Origin: Roseomonas sp.
Lineage (GTDB): Bacteria; Pseudomonadota; Alphaproteobacteria; Acetobacterales; Acetobacteraceae
Direction: 5' to 3'
Length of the DNA stretch: 64,000 nucleotides
Assembly (NCBI GenBank): GCA_031180725.1
Contig: JAPSLO010000011.1
Location: 187,139-251,138 of the forward strand
Part shown: piece by piece, positions 34,354 to 43,970 of the stretch
How the letters are laid out: the number at the start of each line of letters is the position of its first letter
How positions within the stretch are numbered: the stretch's first letter is position 1
Position numbers and translations under genes: made by a program
The notes under the pieces: model-generated
What the model was told of the DNA's origin: nothing
The model's database searches: none
The model's input: the letters and a program-made list of their open reading frames with translations, nothing else

Positions 34354-35331
34354 TCAGTCCAGCCGGATCTGGGCGCGCCGCGCAACCTCACCCCAGCGCT
34401 GGGTCTCGCTGGCGACGAAGGCGCGGAAGGTATCGGGGTCGCTACCCACCGGGGTGATGCCCAGGTCCTTGAAGCGGTCGGCCACTGTCGGCGTCTGCAG
34501 GGCGGCCACGGCTTCGCGGTGCAGGCGCCGCACGACCTCGGCCGGCACCCGAGCCTGGGTGAACAGGCCGTGCCAGGACAGGCTCTCGAAGCCCGGGACA
34601 GTCTCGGCGATGGCAGGAACGTCCGGCGCTGCCGGGCTGCGCTGCAGCGAGGTCACGCCCAGGATGCGCAGCTTGCCCTCCCGCGCCAGGGGCCAGACGG
34701 AGGAGAAATTGTCGAAGGCCGAGGGCAGCTCGCCGCTCAGCAGGGCGGTGGCCACCTGGGCGCTGCCGCGATAGGGAACATGCTCCAGCTCGGTGCCGGT
34801 CAACTGGCCGAAGAGGGCGCCGGCCAGGTGAATGGAGGTGCCGACGCCGGAGGTGCCGAAGGCGATCTCACGCGGCGGACGGCTGCGCAGCAGGGCAACG
34901 AATTCCTGAACGTTGCGGACCGGCAGATCGTTGTTCACCGCCAGCGCATTGGGCTGCGCCGCAAGCTGGGAGATCGGTGCGAAATCGCGGATGTTGTCGT
35001 AAGGCAGGCGCGGATAGATGGCGGGGTTGATGGCATGGCTGCTGATGGTGCCCAGGCAGATGGTGTAGCCATCCGGCGTGGCGCGGGCACAGGCCTCGCT
35101 GCCGATATTGCCGCCGGCGCCGGGCCGGTTCTCCACCACGAAGGGCTGTCCGAGCGCCTTGCTCATCTCGCCCGTCACCAGCCGGGCGACGGTGTCGGAC
35201 GTGCCGGCGGCGAAGGGGACAATGACGCGGATGGGCTGATTGGGCCAGGGCCGTTCCTGTGCCATGGCGGGCAACGCGGCGGTCGCGGTGAAGGCAGCCA
35301 GGGCAAGGCGGCGGACGAGTTTTCGGGCCAT
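34354..35331 (-). CDS. Bug-type TTT substrate-binding protein
   Basis: A 325-aa periplasmic protein. The signal peptide runs to about LPAMAQE, and the mature N-terminus is RPWPNQPIRVIVPFAAGTSD. VVENRPGAGGNIGS and VPYRGSAQVATALLSGELP are standard Bug elements. It heads a two-gene minus-strand operon with the arabinonate-type dehydratase. It is divergent from a GntR gene, and the shared spacer holds a possible operator. Confidence 0.88.
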   Translation of the reverse strand: MARKLVRRLALAAFTATAALPAMAQERPWPNQPIRVIVPFAAGTSDTVARLVTGEMSKALGQPFVVENRPGAGGNIGSEACARATPDGYTICLGTISSHAINPAIYPRLPYDNIRDFAPISQLAAQPNALAVNNDLPVRNVQEFVALLRSRPPREIAFGTSGVGTSIHLAGALFGQLTGTELEHVPYRGSAQVATALLSGELPSAFDNFSSVWPLAREGKLRILGVTSLQRSPAAPDVPAIAETVPGFESLSWHGLFTQARVPAEVVRRLHREAVAALQTPTVADRFKDLGITPVGSDPDTFRAFVASETQRWGEVARRAQIRLD

Positions 35332-35379
35332 CTATACCGTTCCTCCGGAACGCGAGCCCTGCAGGGGCCGCTTCTTGTG

Positions 35380-35389
35380 TTGTCAGACA
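35380..35389. promoter_or_regulatory. Candidate GntR/FCD operator with overlapping -35-like box
   Basis: TGTCAGACA (35381-35389) is a perfect four-base dyad around a central A, and TTGTCA overlaps its left arm. It sits in the 116-bp spacer between the divergent Bug-dehydratase operon and the GntR gene, next to the AT-rich CATATATCGG. FCD-type GntR proteins bind short dyads of this kind. Confidence 0.35.
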
Positions 35390-35447
35390 GATCTCATATA
35401 TCGGTTTTGCCAAAGCCCGTGAAGTCCATCGCTCGGAGACGGCGCCC

Positions 35448-36179
35448 ATGACCTCGATCTCCGCCAGCGGCACCAGCCTGGCGGTCCCGGAGCTGGAGGC
35501 GCTTTCGCCCATGGAGCCGCGGCGCTCTGCGGCGGACATCGCCTATGAGAAACTCCGCGCCGCCGTCATCGGCCTGGCCTTGCCGCCGGGCAGTCCCATC
35601 GCCCGCAGCGCCATCGCCGGCCGGCTGGGTATCAGCCAGACCCCGCTGCGGGAGGCGTTGATCCGCCTGCAGGCGGAAGGGCTGGTGGAGGTGGTGCCGC
35701 ATTCGGCCACCCGCGTCTCCCGCATCGACCTGGCCGCGGCGCGGGAGGCGCATGTGCTGCGCTTGGCGGTGGAGCTGGAAGTGGTGCGCCGGCTGGCCGC
35801 CGCACCGCCCGCCACCCTGGGCGCCGCGCTGGCTGCTGCCAACAGCGGCATGGCCGCGGCGCTGGAAGCCGCCGACCAGGCCGCCTTCGCCGAGGCCGAT
35901 GACAGCTTCCACACCACCCTGCACGAGGCCGCGGGCGTGCCCGGCCTGCGCGACCTGGTGAAAAGCCGCAGCGGGCATCTGGACCGGCTGCGGCGCCTGC
36001 ACCTGCCCGCCCCTGGCAAGGCCGAGGCCGTGCTGCGCGAGCACGAGGTACTGACCCTGGCCATCCTGGCCGGCGATGCTCCGGCGGCCGAGGCCGCGCT
36101 GCGCGCCCATCTCTCCGGCACCTTCGCAGAGGCCGGGCAACTACGCTCCGTACGGCCGGAATACTTCGTGCCCGATTAG
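35448..36179 (+). CDS. GntR family regulator with FCD domain
   Basis: A 243-aa regulator. The wHTH is at about residues 25-95 (AYEKLRAAVIGLALPPGS, then ISQTPLREALIRLQAEGL). The FCD domain follows, with DDSFHTTLHEAAG as the metal/ligand helix. It lies between the divergent Bug-dehydratase operon and the downstream ilvD, so it may control sugar-acid use. Start at 35448; no better upstream codon is seen. Confidence 0.84.
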   Translation: MTSISASGTSLAVPELEALSPMEPRRSAADIAYEKLRAAVIGLALPPGSPIARSAIAGRLGISQTPLREALIRLQAEGLVEVVPHSATRVSRIDLAAAREAHVLRLAVELEVVRRLAAAPPATLGAALAAANSGMAAALEAADQAAFAEADDSFHTTLHEAAGVPGLRDLVKSRSGHLDRLRRLHLPAPGKAEAVLREHEVLTLAILAGDAPAAEAALRAHLSGTFAEAGQLRSVRPEYFVPD

Positions 36180-36250
36180 GGCCTGTCCCTGCGCAGGGCT
36201 GCCGTGCTGGCGGGGGAATGGCCGGGCCTCTTCCACCGGGCTAGTGTCCG

Positions 36251-36269
36251 GCCGGTCAGCCTGACCGGC
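36251..36269. promoter_or_regulatory. Perfect dyad in the ilvD leader
   Basis: GCCGGTCAG-C-CTGACCGGC is a nine-base perfect inverted repeat with a one-base centre, 58 bp before the ilvD start and 72 bp after the GntR stop. It is an operator-like size and could equally form a terminator for the GntR gene; no T-run follows. Confidence 0.4.
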
Positions 36270-36326
36270 GCCGACTTCCAGGCGATGCGGCCCAGGACTG
36301 CCCCATCCGATGCTTTGGGAGGCCGC

Positions 36327-38180
36327 ATGCCGCAGTATCGTTCCCGCACCACCACCCATGGCCGCAACATGGCCGGCGCCCGGGGCCTGTGGCGCGCGAC
36401 CGGCATGAAGGATGGCGATTTCGGCAAGCCCATCATTGCCGTGGTCAACAGCTTCACCCAGTTCGTCCCCGGCCATGTCCATTTGAAAGACCTGGGCCAG
36501 CTTGTCGCGCGCGAGATCGAGGCGGCCGGCGGCGTGGCCAAGGAATTCAACACCATCGCCGTGGATGACGGCATCGCCATGGGCCATGACGGCATGCTCT
36601 ACAGCCTGCCGTCGCGGGAGCTGATCGCCGACAGCGTCGAGTACATGGTCAACGCCCATTGCGCAGATGCGATGGTCTGCATCTCCAACTGCGACAAGAT
36701 CACGCCGGGCATGTTGATGGCCGCGATGCGGCTGAACATCCCGGCGATCTTCGTCTCCGGCGGGCCGATGGAAGCGGGCAAGGTTGTGCACCGCGGCCAG
36801 AAGCGCAGCGTGGACCTCATCGACGCCATGATCGTCGCCGCCGACAGCACGGTGACCGACGAGGAGGTGAAGGTCATCGAGCGCAGCGCCTGCCCGACCT
36901 GCGGGAGCTGCTCCGGCATGTTCACCGCCAACTCCATGAACTGCCTGACCGAGGCGCTGGGCCTGGCGCTGCCGGGCAATGGCACGGTGGTGGCGACCCA
37001 TGCCGACCGCAAGCGGCTGTTCCTGGAGGCCGGCCGGCGGATCGTGGAGATCACGCGCCAGCATTACGAGACGGACGACATGTCCGTGCTGCCGCGCAGC
37101 ATCGCGAGCGTCACCGCCTTCGAGAATGCGATGACGCTGGACATCGCCATGGGCGGGTCCACCAACACCGTGCTGCACCTGCTGGCCGCGGCGCAGGAAG
37201 GCGGGGTGAACTTCACCATGGCCGATATCGACCGGCTATCGCGCCGCGTGCCTGTGCTGTGCAAGGTGGCGCCTTCCGTGATCAACGTGCATGTCGAGGA
37301 CGTGCACCGCGCCGGCGGCATCATGGGCATCCTGGGCGAGCTGGACCGGGCAGGGCTGATCGACACCTCCGTCTCGCGCGTGGATGCGCCGACGCTGGCC
37401 GAGGCGCTGCAGCAATGGGATGTGCGCCGCACCAAGGACGAGCGCGTGCACCACTTCTTCCGCGCCGCGCCCGGCGGCATCCCGACCACCGAGGCCTTCA
37501 GCCAGGACAGCCGGTGGGAGGCGCTGGACCTGGACCGCGAGGGCGGCGTGATCCGCGACGTTCCGCATGCCTTCTCGGCCGATGGCGGCCTGGCCGTGCT
37601 GTTCGGCAACATCGCGGAGGAAGGCTGCATCGTGAAGACCGCGGGGGTGGATGCCTCTATCCTGCGCTTCTCCGGCCCGGCGCGGATCTTCGAGAGCCAG
37701 GACGCCGCGGTGGAAGGCATCCTCGGTGGTGCGGTGAAGGCCGGCGATGTGGTGCTGGTGCGCTACGAAGGCCCGCGCGGCGGCCCCGGCATGCAGGAGA
37801 TGCTCTATCCAACCAGCTACCTGAAGTCGAAGGGGCTGGGGAAGGCCTGCGCCCTGGTGACGGACGGCCGTTTCTCCGGCGGCTCCTCCGGCCTTTCCAT
37901 CGGCCATTGCTCGCCGGAGGCGGCGGAGGGCGGGAATATCGGGCTGGTGGAGGAAGGCGACATCATCGAGATCGACATCCCCGCCCGCAGCATCAATGTC
38001 GCCATTGCGCCGGAGGAGTTGGCGCGCCGCCGGGCGGCGATGGAGGCGAAGGGCAGGGATGCCTGGCAGCCGACCGCGCCACGCAAGCGGCAGGTTTCTT
38101 CTGCGCTGCGCGCCTATGCAGCCATGGCGACCAGCGCCAGCCGCGGCGCGGTGCGGGATGTGAACGCGATCCGGCGATAG
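36327..38180 (+). CDS. ilvD: Dihydroxy-acid dehydratase
   Basis: A 617-aa Fe-S dehydratase of valine, isoleucine and pantothenate synthesis, converting 2,3-dihydroxy-3-methyl acids to 2-oxo acids. The length and [22 protein letters not shown]-terminus are typical of true IlvD. Cluster and metal motifs are SNCDKITPG and [16 protein letters not shown]. The start at 36327 follows TTGGGAGG. It follows a GntR gene rather than other ilv genes and sits next to an IlvD/Edd paralogue, so a catabolic sugar-acid role is a weaker alternative. Confidence 0.87.
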   Translation: MPQYRSRTTTHGRNMAGARGLWRATGMKDGDFGKPIIAVVNSFTQFVPGHVHLKDLGQLVAREIEAAGGVAKEFNTIAVDDGIAMGHDGMLYSLPSRELIADSVEYMVNAHCADAMVCISNCDKITPGMLMAAMRLNIPAIFVSGGPMEAGKVVHRGQKRSVDLIDAMIVAADSTVTDEEVKVIERSACPTCGSCSGMFTANSMNCLTEALGLALPGNGTVVATHADRKRLFLEAGRRIVEITRQHYETDDMSVLPRSIASVTAFENAMTLDIAMGGSTNTVLHLLAAAQEGGVNFTMADIDRLSRRVPVLCKVAPSVINVHVEDVHRAGGIMGILGELDRAGLIDTSVSRVDAPTLAEALQQWDVRRTKDERVHHFFRAAPGGIPTTEAFSQDSRWEALDLDREGGVIRDVPHAFSADGGLAVLFGNIAEEGCIVKTAGVDASILRFSGPARIFESQDAAVEGILGGAVKAGDVVLVRYEGPRGGPGMQEMLYPTSYLKSKGLGKACALVTDGRFSGGSSGLSIGHCSPEAAEGGNIGLVEEGDIIEIDIPARSINVAIAPEELARRRAAMEAKGRDAWQPTAPRKRQVSSALRAYAAMATSASRGAVRDVNAIRR

Positions 38181-38184
38181 GGCA

Positions 38185-38202
38185 GGGGCGCCGAGGCGCC
38201 CC
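38185..38202 (+). terminator. Hairpin after ilvD
   Basis: GGGGCGCC-GA-GGCGCCCC, a perfect eight-base stem with a two-base turn, starts four bases after the ilvD stop. There is no T-run, but position and strength fit a terminator. Confidence 0.5.
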
Positions 38203-38357
38203 TCATCGCGGGGTGCAGGAGCGATAATCGCTGGCGGGATGGGCTGCCGGAGCGGGCGCACTGGGGTTCAGCGCGCGCCGCAAGGGCCCCGCGACGCGCC
38301 GCGGCGTTCGGTCGTTTGTCCTCGCCAGGGAGTCGAAGCGATCCGTCGCTCGTGTCG

Positions 38358-38386
38358 CCTGCGGCGGCTGCGTCCGCCGCCGCAGG
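38358..38386 (-). terminator. Hairpin at the 3' side of the Bug pseudogene
   Basis: CCTGCGGCGG / CCGCCGCAGG, a perfect ten-base stem with a nine-base loop, lies 11 bases past the 3' end of the minus-strand Bug pseudogene. It is a likely terminator for that unit. Confidence 0.4.
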
Positions 38387-38396
38387 CCCCCGTCTG

Positions 38397-39411
38397 CTAC
38401 TCGGCGGTCGCGCCGGAGGCCTCCACCACCGCCTTCCTGCGGTGACGCTCGCGCAGGGCGAGCTGGGCCATGGCCTCGGAGCTGCCCGGGATCGCCTCGA
38501 GGCTGTTCTCTCGGAGCCGGGCGGCGAAGTCCGAATCCCCCAGGGCACTGTTGATGGCGGCATTCATGCGCTCAACAGTCGCCGGCGGCATGCGCCCTGT
38601 GCGACGATGCCGAACCAGACTGGTGTCGTCAGGGTCGGGATGCCGAGCTCCGTCACCGTCGGTACTTCAGGTAGCTGCCACCACCGCTGCGCGGATGTGA
38701 CGGCAAGCGGGCGCAGGCGGCCGCCCCGGATCTGCTGCAGAAGCTGCGGCATGTTGTCGGTGTTGAACTGCACCTCGCCGGCCAGCACCGCCTGCATGGC
38801 GGGCCCGTTGCCCCGATAGGGAACGTGGACGATATCGATACCGACCGTCGTCTTGAGCAACTCGTTCAGGAGATGGCCGGTGCTGCCGACGCCCGCGCTG
38901 GAATAGGCGACGCGGCCCGGCCGCGCCTTGCAGTAGGCGATCAGCTCGGGGAAGGAGGTGACGGGCAGGCTCGGCGGCACCACAACGACATTCGCTGTCT
39001 GGGCCACCAGCCCTACCGGCCGCAGGTCGTTGACCGGGTCGTAGCCGAGGCTGGACTTGAACAGGTACCGGTTGATCGAGATCTGCGACTGGCTGACCAT
39101 CAGGAAGAAGTAGTCGTCGAAGTTGGCGGTCGCGAAGGCGGCCGTCCCGAGGCTGCCCCCGGCCCCCCCCCGTGATTCTCCACCACCACTGCCTGGCCCA
39201 GGTTTTCACGGAGACGCTGGGCCAGGAGGCGGGTCAGGATGTCAGTGGACCCGCCTGCCGCATAGGGAACAACGATGCGGAGCGGCCGGTTTGGCCAGGC
39301 GCCGGCAGCGGGCTGCGCCAAGGCCAAAGGGGCGGAGTCGAGGCCTGCGGCGGTCGCAGCCAGGCCAGCGAGGATCCGGCGCCGTGGGAGGACGGGTTTC
39401 TCTCGTATCAT
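38397..39411 (-). pseudogene. Bug-type TTT substrate-binding protein, broken by two frameshifts
   Basis: Bug homology runs through three frames. The N-terminus starts at 39411 (MIREKPVLPRRRILAG signal, then WPNRPLRIVVPYAAGGSTD, VVVENHGGG). The frame is lost at a nine-C run (39163-39171) and continues in another frame with DDYFFLMVSQSQ to VWFGIVAQG near 38600. A second one-base loss then moves it into MPPATVERMNAAINSALGD to the stop at 38397. All Bug landmarks are otherwise present, so the breaks are recent or are sequencing errors in G/C runs. It follows the broken TPP-enzyme chimera on the same strand. Confidence 0.8.
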
Positions 39412-39449
39412 CTCTGTTCCTCCCTCGTTTCTCGATTGCGCCGGTCCCT

Positions 39450-39857
39450 TCAGGGGCCGGCGGTGCGCATTGCCAATGCCCTCTCGCGCAAGGCGGTGAG
39501 GGTCGTACGTGTGGTTATCGCTTCGGGGGCCGTGCGCAGCTCGATCAGCGTGGCGCCGGCCTTCGCGCGTGCACGCGCGAAGGCCGCAGGGAAGTCCGCC
39601 GTCCGCTCCACGCACTCTCCTCGCAATCCGTAGGCGCGGGCCAGGGCCGGGAAGTCCGGCCCGCAGATCGCGGTGCCGTGGACCCGGCCCGGGAAGTTCA
39701 TCTCCTGGTGCATCCGGATGCTGCCGTAAATGCCGTTGTTGACGACGATGATGACGACGTGCAGCCCGTTCTCCTGGACTGTCGCCAGTTCCTGCGCGCT
39801 CATCTGGAAGCAGCCATCACCGGCGAAGCAGACAACCAGGCGGTCCGGATGCACCAA
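39450..39857 (-). pseudogene. C-terminal fragment of a thiamine diphosphate enzyme (acetolactate synthase-like)
   Basis: About 135 residues of the C-terminal pyrophosphate-binding domain: VVCFAGDGCFQMSAQELATV is the thiamine diphosphate GDG motif, followed by VNNGIYGSIRMHQE and the last helices to the stop. Two thirds of the protein are missing. Immediately upstream in the reading direction lies the front part of a Bug gene, so a deletion has fused the two. It was probably a catabolic acetolactate synthase or oxalyl-CoA/benzoylformate decarboxylase-like enzyme. Confidence 0.75.
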
Positions 39858-40192
39858 CGGGCGTGTTGCGGTAGAAATGCGGGTTGGTGCAGAGAGCCGA
39901 CATATGGGCCAGCATCATCACGCTGCCATCCGCCGGCGCCCGGGCGAGCTGCGTCAGCGCGATGCTGCCGCCCTGGCCCGGCCGGTTCTCCATGATGTAG
40001 CTGTCGGCGGCGCCGGCGGCGGCCATCAGCTCCGTCCAGATGCGCGCGACGGTGTCCGTGGCCTGGCCGGCCGGGAAACCCACGATCACCCTTACAACGC
40101 GCCGCCCGGGGCTGCGCCCGGAGCTGCGGCGCGAAGCCGAAAGTGGCAGCGGCGCCCAAGAGTGTGCGGCGCCTCAGAGCGGTCCTGTTCAC
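39850..40192 (-). pseudogene. N-terminal fragment of a Bug-type binding protein, frameshifted
   Basis: GTG at 40192 opens a Tat-like signal (RRRTLLGAAATFGFAPQ). After one frameshift near 40100 the typical Bug core follows in another frame: VIVGFPAGQATDTVARIW, MENRPGQGGSIALTQLA and MLAHMSALCTNPHFYRNTPVG. Homology stops near 39855, where thiamine diphosphate enzyme sequence begins. Only the first third of the protein remains. Confidence 0.75.
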
Positions 40193-40238
40193 CTCTCCCT
40201 CCCGTTCTTTGTGTTCAGTTCCTGGACGTCTTCATTGG

Positions 40239-40967
40239 TCAGTGCGCGGGGCGTTTCATCGCCGCCGCGGAATTCACCATGGAGTGCAGGCTGCGCGCGT
40301 AATCGGTGGCGGCCTGGTCATCCATCCGCGGAGCCACCCGCAGATACTCCTTGAGGCCCAGGATCGCTGGGCGAGGGCGGCCGAGCAGGACGCGGCAGAA
40401 CTGCTCCACCTCGTCCTGGAGCGCGGCAGCGGGAACGACCTGACTCACGATCCCGTAGGCCAGCGCGCGCTGCGCGTCGATGAAGGCGGCGGAATAGGCC
40501 ATCCAGAGGGCTGCGTTGCGGCTCACGCGGCCAGCGAGGGCGGACATCACCATCGTCGGCATGACGTTGTGCTCGATCTCCGGGATGTTGAAGCGGGCCG
40601 TATCACTGGCGAAGGAGACGTCGCAGAGCGCGGCAACGGCGGTGCCGTAGCCCATGGCGCGGCCCTCGATCGCCGCGACGACCGGCACCTCGGCGTTGCG
40701 GATGGCCGTGTAGCTGCCGAAGACGCCGTCATATTCGAGGCGGCGGGAATACGCCTCGGGCGAAGGTGGGCCGCTCGCCTCGCGCACTCGGCCGGTGCAG
40801 AAGTCGGGGCCGGCGGCGGTCAGCAGAACGGCATCCGAGGTCTCATGCGCCCGCATCAGCACCGCGCTCATGCGCGCGGCCATTCCATCGGAGACGCCCC
40901 CGTCCTCGCGGCCGAAGGTGATGCGAAGCGGGCGTCCGTCCTGCATGACCGAAAGCGGATCACTCAT
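40239..40967 (-). CDS. Enoyl-CoA hydratase/isomerase family protein
   Basis: A 242-aa crotonase-fold protein. GPDFCTGR is the first oxyanion strand, AIEGRAMGYGTAVAALCDVSFAS the second and FNIPEIEHNVMP the active-site loop, where the catalytic Glu varies among members. It is shorter than typical hydratases (about 260 aa). Its ATG overlaps the stop of the upstream molybdenum hydroxylase large subunit, so it belongs to that operon and probably acts on the CoA ester of the hydroxylated product. Confidence 0.8.
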   Translation of the reverse strand: MSDPLSVMQDGRPLRITFGREDGGVSDGMAARMSAVLMRAHETSDAVLLTAAGPDFCTGRVREASGPPSPEAYSRRLEYDGVFGSYTAIRNAEVPVVAAIEGRAMGYGTAVAALCDVSFASDTARFNIPEIEHNVMPTMVMSALAGRVSRNAALWMAYSAAFIDAQRALAYGIVSQVVPAAALQDEVEQFCRVLLGRPRPAILGLKEYLRVAPRMDDQAATDYARSLHSMVNSAAAMKRPAH

Positions 40968-43449
40968 CAGCGATTTTCTCCTCCCAAGACAGGCGCAGGT
41001 TCGCGGCGCTGGGGTATTCCGCCCGGCGTTGCCCCGGCGCGTGCCGCGGCAGCGCCACGAAGCGCGCGCCAGATGGCGGGCGGTGTCATCGGCAGTGCGT
41101 CGATCGATGCGCCGTGCTCGGCCAGCGCGTCGTTGATCGCGCCGGCAATGGCGGCGGGGCCGCCGAGATGGCCTGCCTCGCCCGAGCCTTTCTGGCCGAA
41201 GCTGGTCAGCGGCGAAGGCGTGCAGTGGTCCACGATGCTGATGGGTGGGACCTCATGCGCGCTCGGCAGCAGGTAGTCCATGAAGCTCGCCGAGAGAAAC
41301 TGCCCATCCTCGGAAAAGGCGAAGCATTCCATCAGCGCCGCGCCAATGCCCTGAGCCATGCCGCCATAGGTCATGCCATGCACGACATCGGGGCTGATCA
41401 TCACGCCGCAGTCATGCCCGAAGGCGTAGCGGTTCAGGGTGACCTTGCCGTTTCCGGGTCGATGCTGGCCAGCACCACATGGGATTCGAATGAGTAGCAA
41501 GGATACATCTGCACCTTGCTGTCGGCCGTCGGCATCATGCCGCCGGTCGGTACCTCCCAGACGAACTTCTCCTGCAGGCCGGGTTCCATGCCCTCCGGCA
41601 TCTGGTGGTAGCGGCGATGCGCGATCTCGACCAGCAGATCCCTGCCCAGCCGGCGTGTGGGATCGTCGCGCAGCACCGCGTCACCCCCTTCCCATTCGAT
41701 CGAGTCCTCCGGGACCTCCATGTTATGCGCGACGATGCGGATCAGCTTGTCGCGCAGCTTTCGCGCGGCCCCGGCGGCGGCGCCTCCCAGCATGATGGCC
41801 ATGCGGCTGCCGACAAGGCTGTTGGAAGGCAGGGCACCGAGCGAGTCCGCATGAATCACGCGGATGCTGTCCGGATCGCGGTGCAGCACTTCACCGACGC
41901 AGGTAGAGACCAGCGTCTCATGCGCCTGGTCGGAGGTGGAAGTTGCCATGATGGCGGTGATGGCGCCGTTCAGATCCACCCGTACCAGGCAGGAGTCCAT
42001 CCAGGTCGTGGTCAGGTTCTTCGGGTTGAAGAGCGGCTCGAAGGCCGAATTGCCGCCGGAGGGCTCCAGGCAGGTGGAGATCCCGATGCCGGCCAACATG
42101 CCTTTCCGCCGCAACGCGTCACGCTCGCGCAGCAGATCCTGGTGCCCGGCTGCCGCCAGCGCCTTATCGAGCACCGCTTCGTAGTCGCCGGAGTCATAGG
42201 TGGTGCCGCTCGGGATCAAGTAGGGGAACTCGTGCTTTCGGATCATGTTCCGCCGCCGTAGCTCCACCCGGTCCAGGCCGAGGAAGCGCGCCACGCGGTC
42301 CATCCTCGTCTCCAGCGCGTAGTTGGTGGGTGACTGGCCGAAGCCCCGAACCGCTTCCTGCGGCGTCTTGTTCGTCATCACCGAGACGGCGTCGTATTCG
42401 ACGCTCTTGATCCGGTAGGGACCGACGACGGCGCCGACCGGCTTGCCGAGCTGGAGCGGGGCTCGCCCCGAATAGGCCCCGATGTCGTCCACGGCGCGCA
42501 TCCGCATGCTGCGGACGGTGCTGTCAGTGTCGAAGGCTAGCGTGACATCGAAGATGCGATCCGGCCCCTGCATATCGCCGCCGCGCATGTTCTCGATGCG
42601 ATCTTCCAGGAAGCGGACCGGGCGGCCCAGCATCCGGGCGAGGTAGCCGACGAGGATGGAGTGCTTCAGGCCCCGCTTCACGCCATAGCTGCCGCCGACA
42701 TCCACGTCGAAATGCACGCGGACCGCATTGCCTGACGGGCGAAGGCAGCGGGCCAGCAGGTCCGGGTATTTCGGCATCTGGATCGAAGCCCAGACATCCA
42801 GCGGACCGGTCGCGTCGTTCCAGTCACAGGTAACGACAAAGGTCTCCATCGGGACCGTGGAGGAGCGGCCCCAGCGAACGCGGTAGGAGAGCTGGTGATC
42901 CGCCGCGGCGCAGTCCTGCGCCACCGGGCCCCAGGTGAAGACCCGCCGGAAGATCACGTTGCTGCCATGCGCCGGATGGACGAGCGGCGCGCCCGGCTCG
43001 ATGGCCCGCTCCGGATCCATCACATGCGGCAACTGCTCATACTCAATCTCGACCAGCTCGCTGACGTCCTCGGCGATGGCGCGCGTCTCGGCGACCACGG
43101 CCACCACCCATTCGCCGGCATAGCGCACCACGCCCTGGGCGAGCGGGTAGCGCTTCACCTTCGGCGCATCCACGCCGGGCAGCATGGGCTCGAGGTTCGG
43201 GTTCATCTCCTCGCCGGTGAGCACGGCCTGGACCCCAGGGACCGCGAGCGCGGCGGAGGTGTCGATGGACAGAATGCGCGCGCTGGCATGGGGGCTCGCC
43301 ACCACCGCGACATGCAGCAGCCCGAGCGGCTGGATGTCGGCGGCATAGCGACCCTGGCCGGTGACGAAGCGGCGATGCTCCACCGCGCGGTGCTTCCGCC
43401 CAACATAGCGGAAGGCGACATAAGCCGGGTCGCGCGGGGCGTCAGCCAT
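40967..43449 (-). pseudogene. Molybdenum hydroxylase large subunit, single frameshift near its C-terminus
   Basis: A CoxL/xanthine dehydrogenase-family Mo subunit from [20 protein letters not shown] (43449) with HRRFVTGQGRYAADI, VGGSYGVKRG and VRGFGQSPTNYALETRM. Near 41450 the frame breaks where HVVLASIDPETGKV would be expected; a G/C base is missing in the codons after DPET. The remainder continues in another frame with VTLNRYAFGHDCG and GQKGSGEAGHLGG, holding the active-site Glu, to 40967. The gene is complete apart from that base, so it may be functional if this is a sequencing error. It overlaps the 2Fe-2S subunit by eight bases. Confidence 0.8.
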
Positions 43450-43957
43450 GGACGGCCACCTTCCCGGCTGCGGCAAGCTCCACCGCATCCACGATCTGCT
43501 GGTAGCCGGTGCAGCGGCACAGATTGCCGCCGATTGCCTCGCGGATCGCTTCCTCATCCGGGTTGGGATTGCGGGCCAGCAGGTCGTGGCAGGCGATCAG
43601 CATGCCCGGGGTGCAGTAGCCGCATTGCAGGGCATGCGCTTCGCAGAAGGCGTCCTGCAGTGCGGAGAACTCCCCGCGCTCGGGCGCCAGGCCTTCCACG
43701 GTCGTGACAGACATCCCGTCCGCCTGCACGGCGAAGATGCAGCAGGCCCGAACCGGATCGCCGTCCAGCAGCACCGCGCAGGCGCCGCAGACGTCGTGCT
43801 CGCAGCCCACATGGGAACCGGTCAGGCCCAGCGTTTCGCGTAGGAAATCCACCAGCGTGGTCCGGGGCTCGACGGTGCGGTGGTGAAGGCGACCATTGAC
43901 GGTGATGGCCACCGTCGCATGGGCAGGGGCTGCGGGCGTCGCGGGTCCTTGGGTCAT
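43442..43957 (-). CDS. Molybdenum hydroxylase 2Fe-2S subunit
   Basis: A 171-aa iron-sulfur subunit of the CoxS type. The plant-ferredoxin cluster is CEHDVCGAC with a distal Cys (ACC), and the second, C-terminal cluster is CGYCTPGM and CRCTGYQ. The start at 43957 gives [22 protein letters not shown]. It passes electrons from the Mo subunit to the FAD subunit in the cytosol. Gene order FAD, FeS, Mo on the minus strand matches coxMSL-like operons of aromatic or N-heterocycle hydroxylases. Confidence 0.9.
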   Translation of the reverse strand: MTQGPATPAAPAHATVAITVNGRLHHRTVEPRTTLVDFLRETLGLTGSHVGCEHDVCGACAVLLDGDPVRACCIFAVQADGMSVTTVEGLAPERGEFSALQDAFCEAHALQCGYCTPGMLIACHDLLARNPNPDEEAIREAIGGNLCRCTGYQQIVDAVELAAAGKVAVHG

Positions 43958-43970
43958 GCGACCAGGGCGG

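Noticed and set aside
33298..35451. Plus-strand frame opposite the dehydratase and Bug genes
   Set aside because: Gly/His/Arg-rich shadow without domain signature, antisense to two clear genes.
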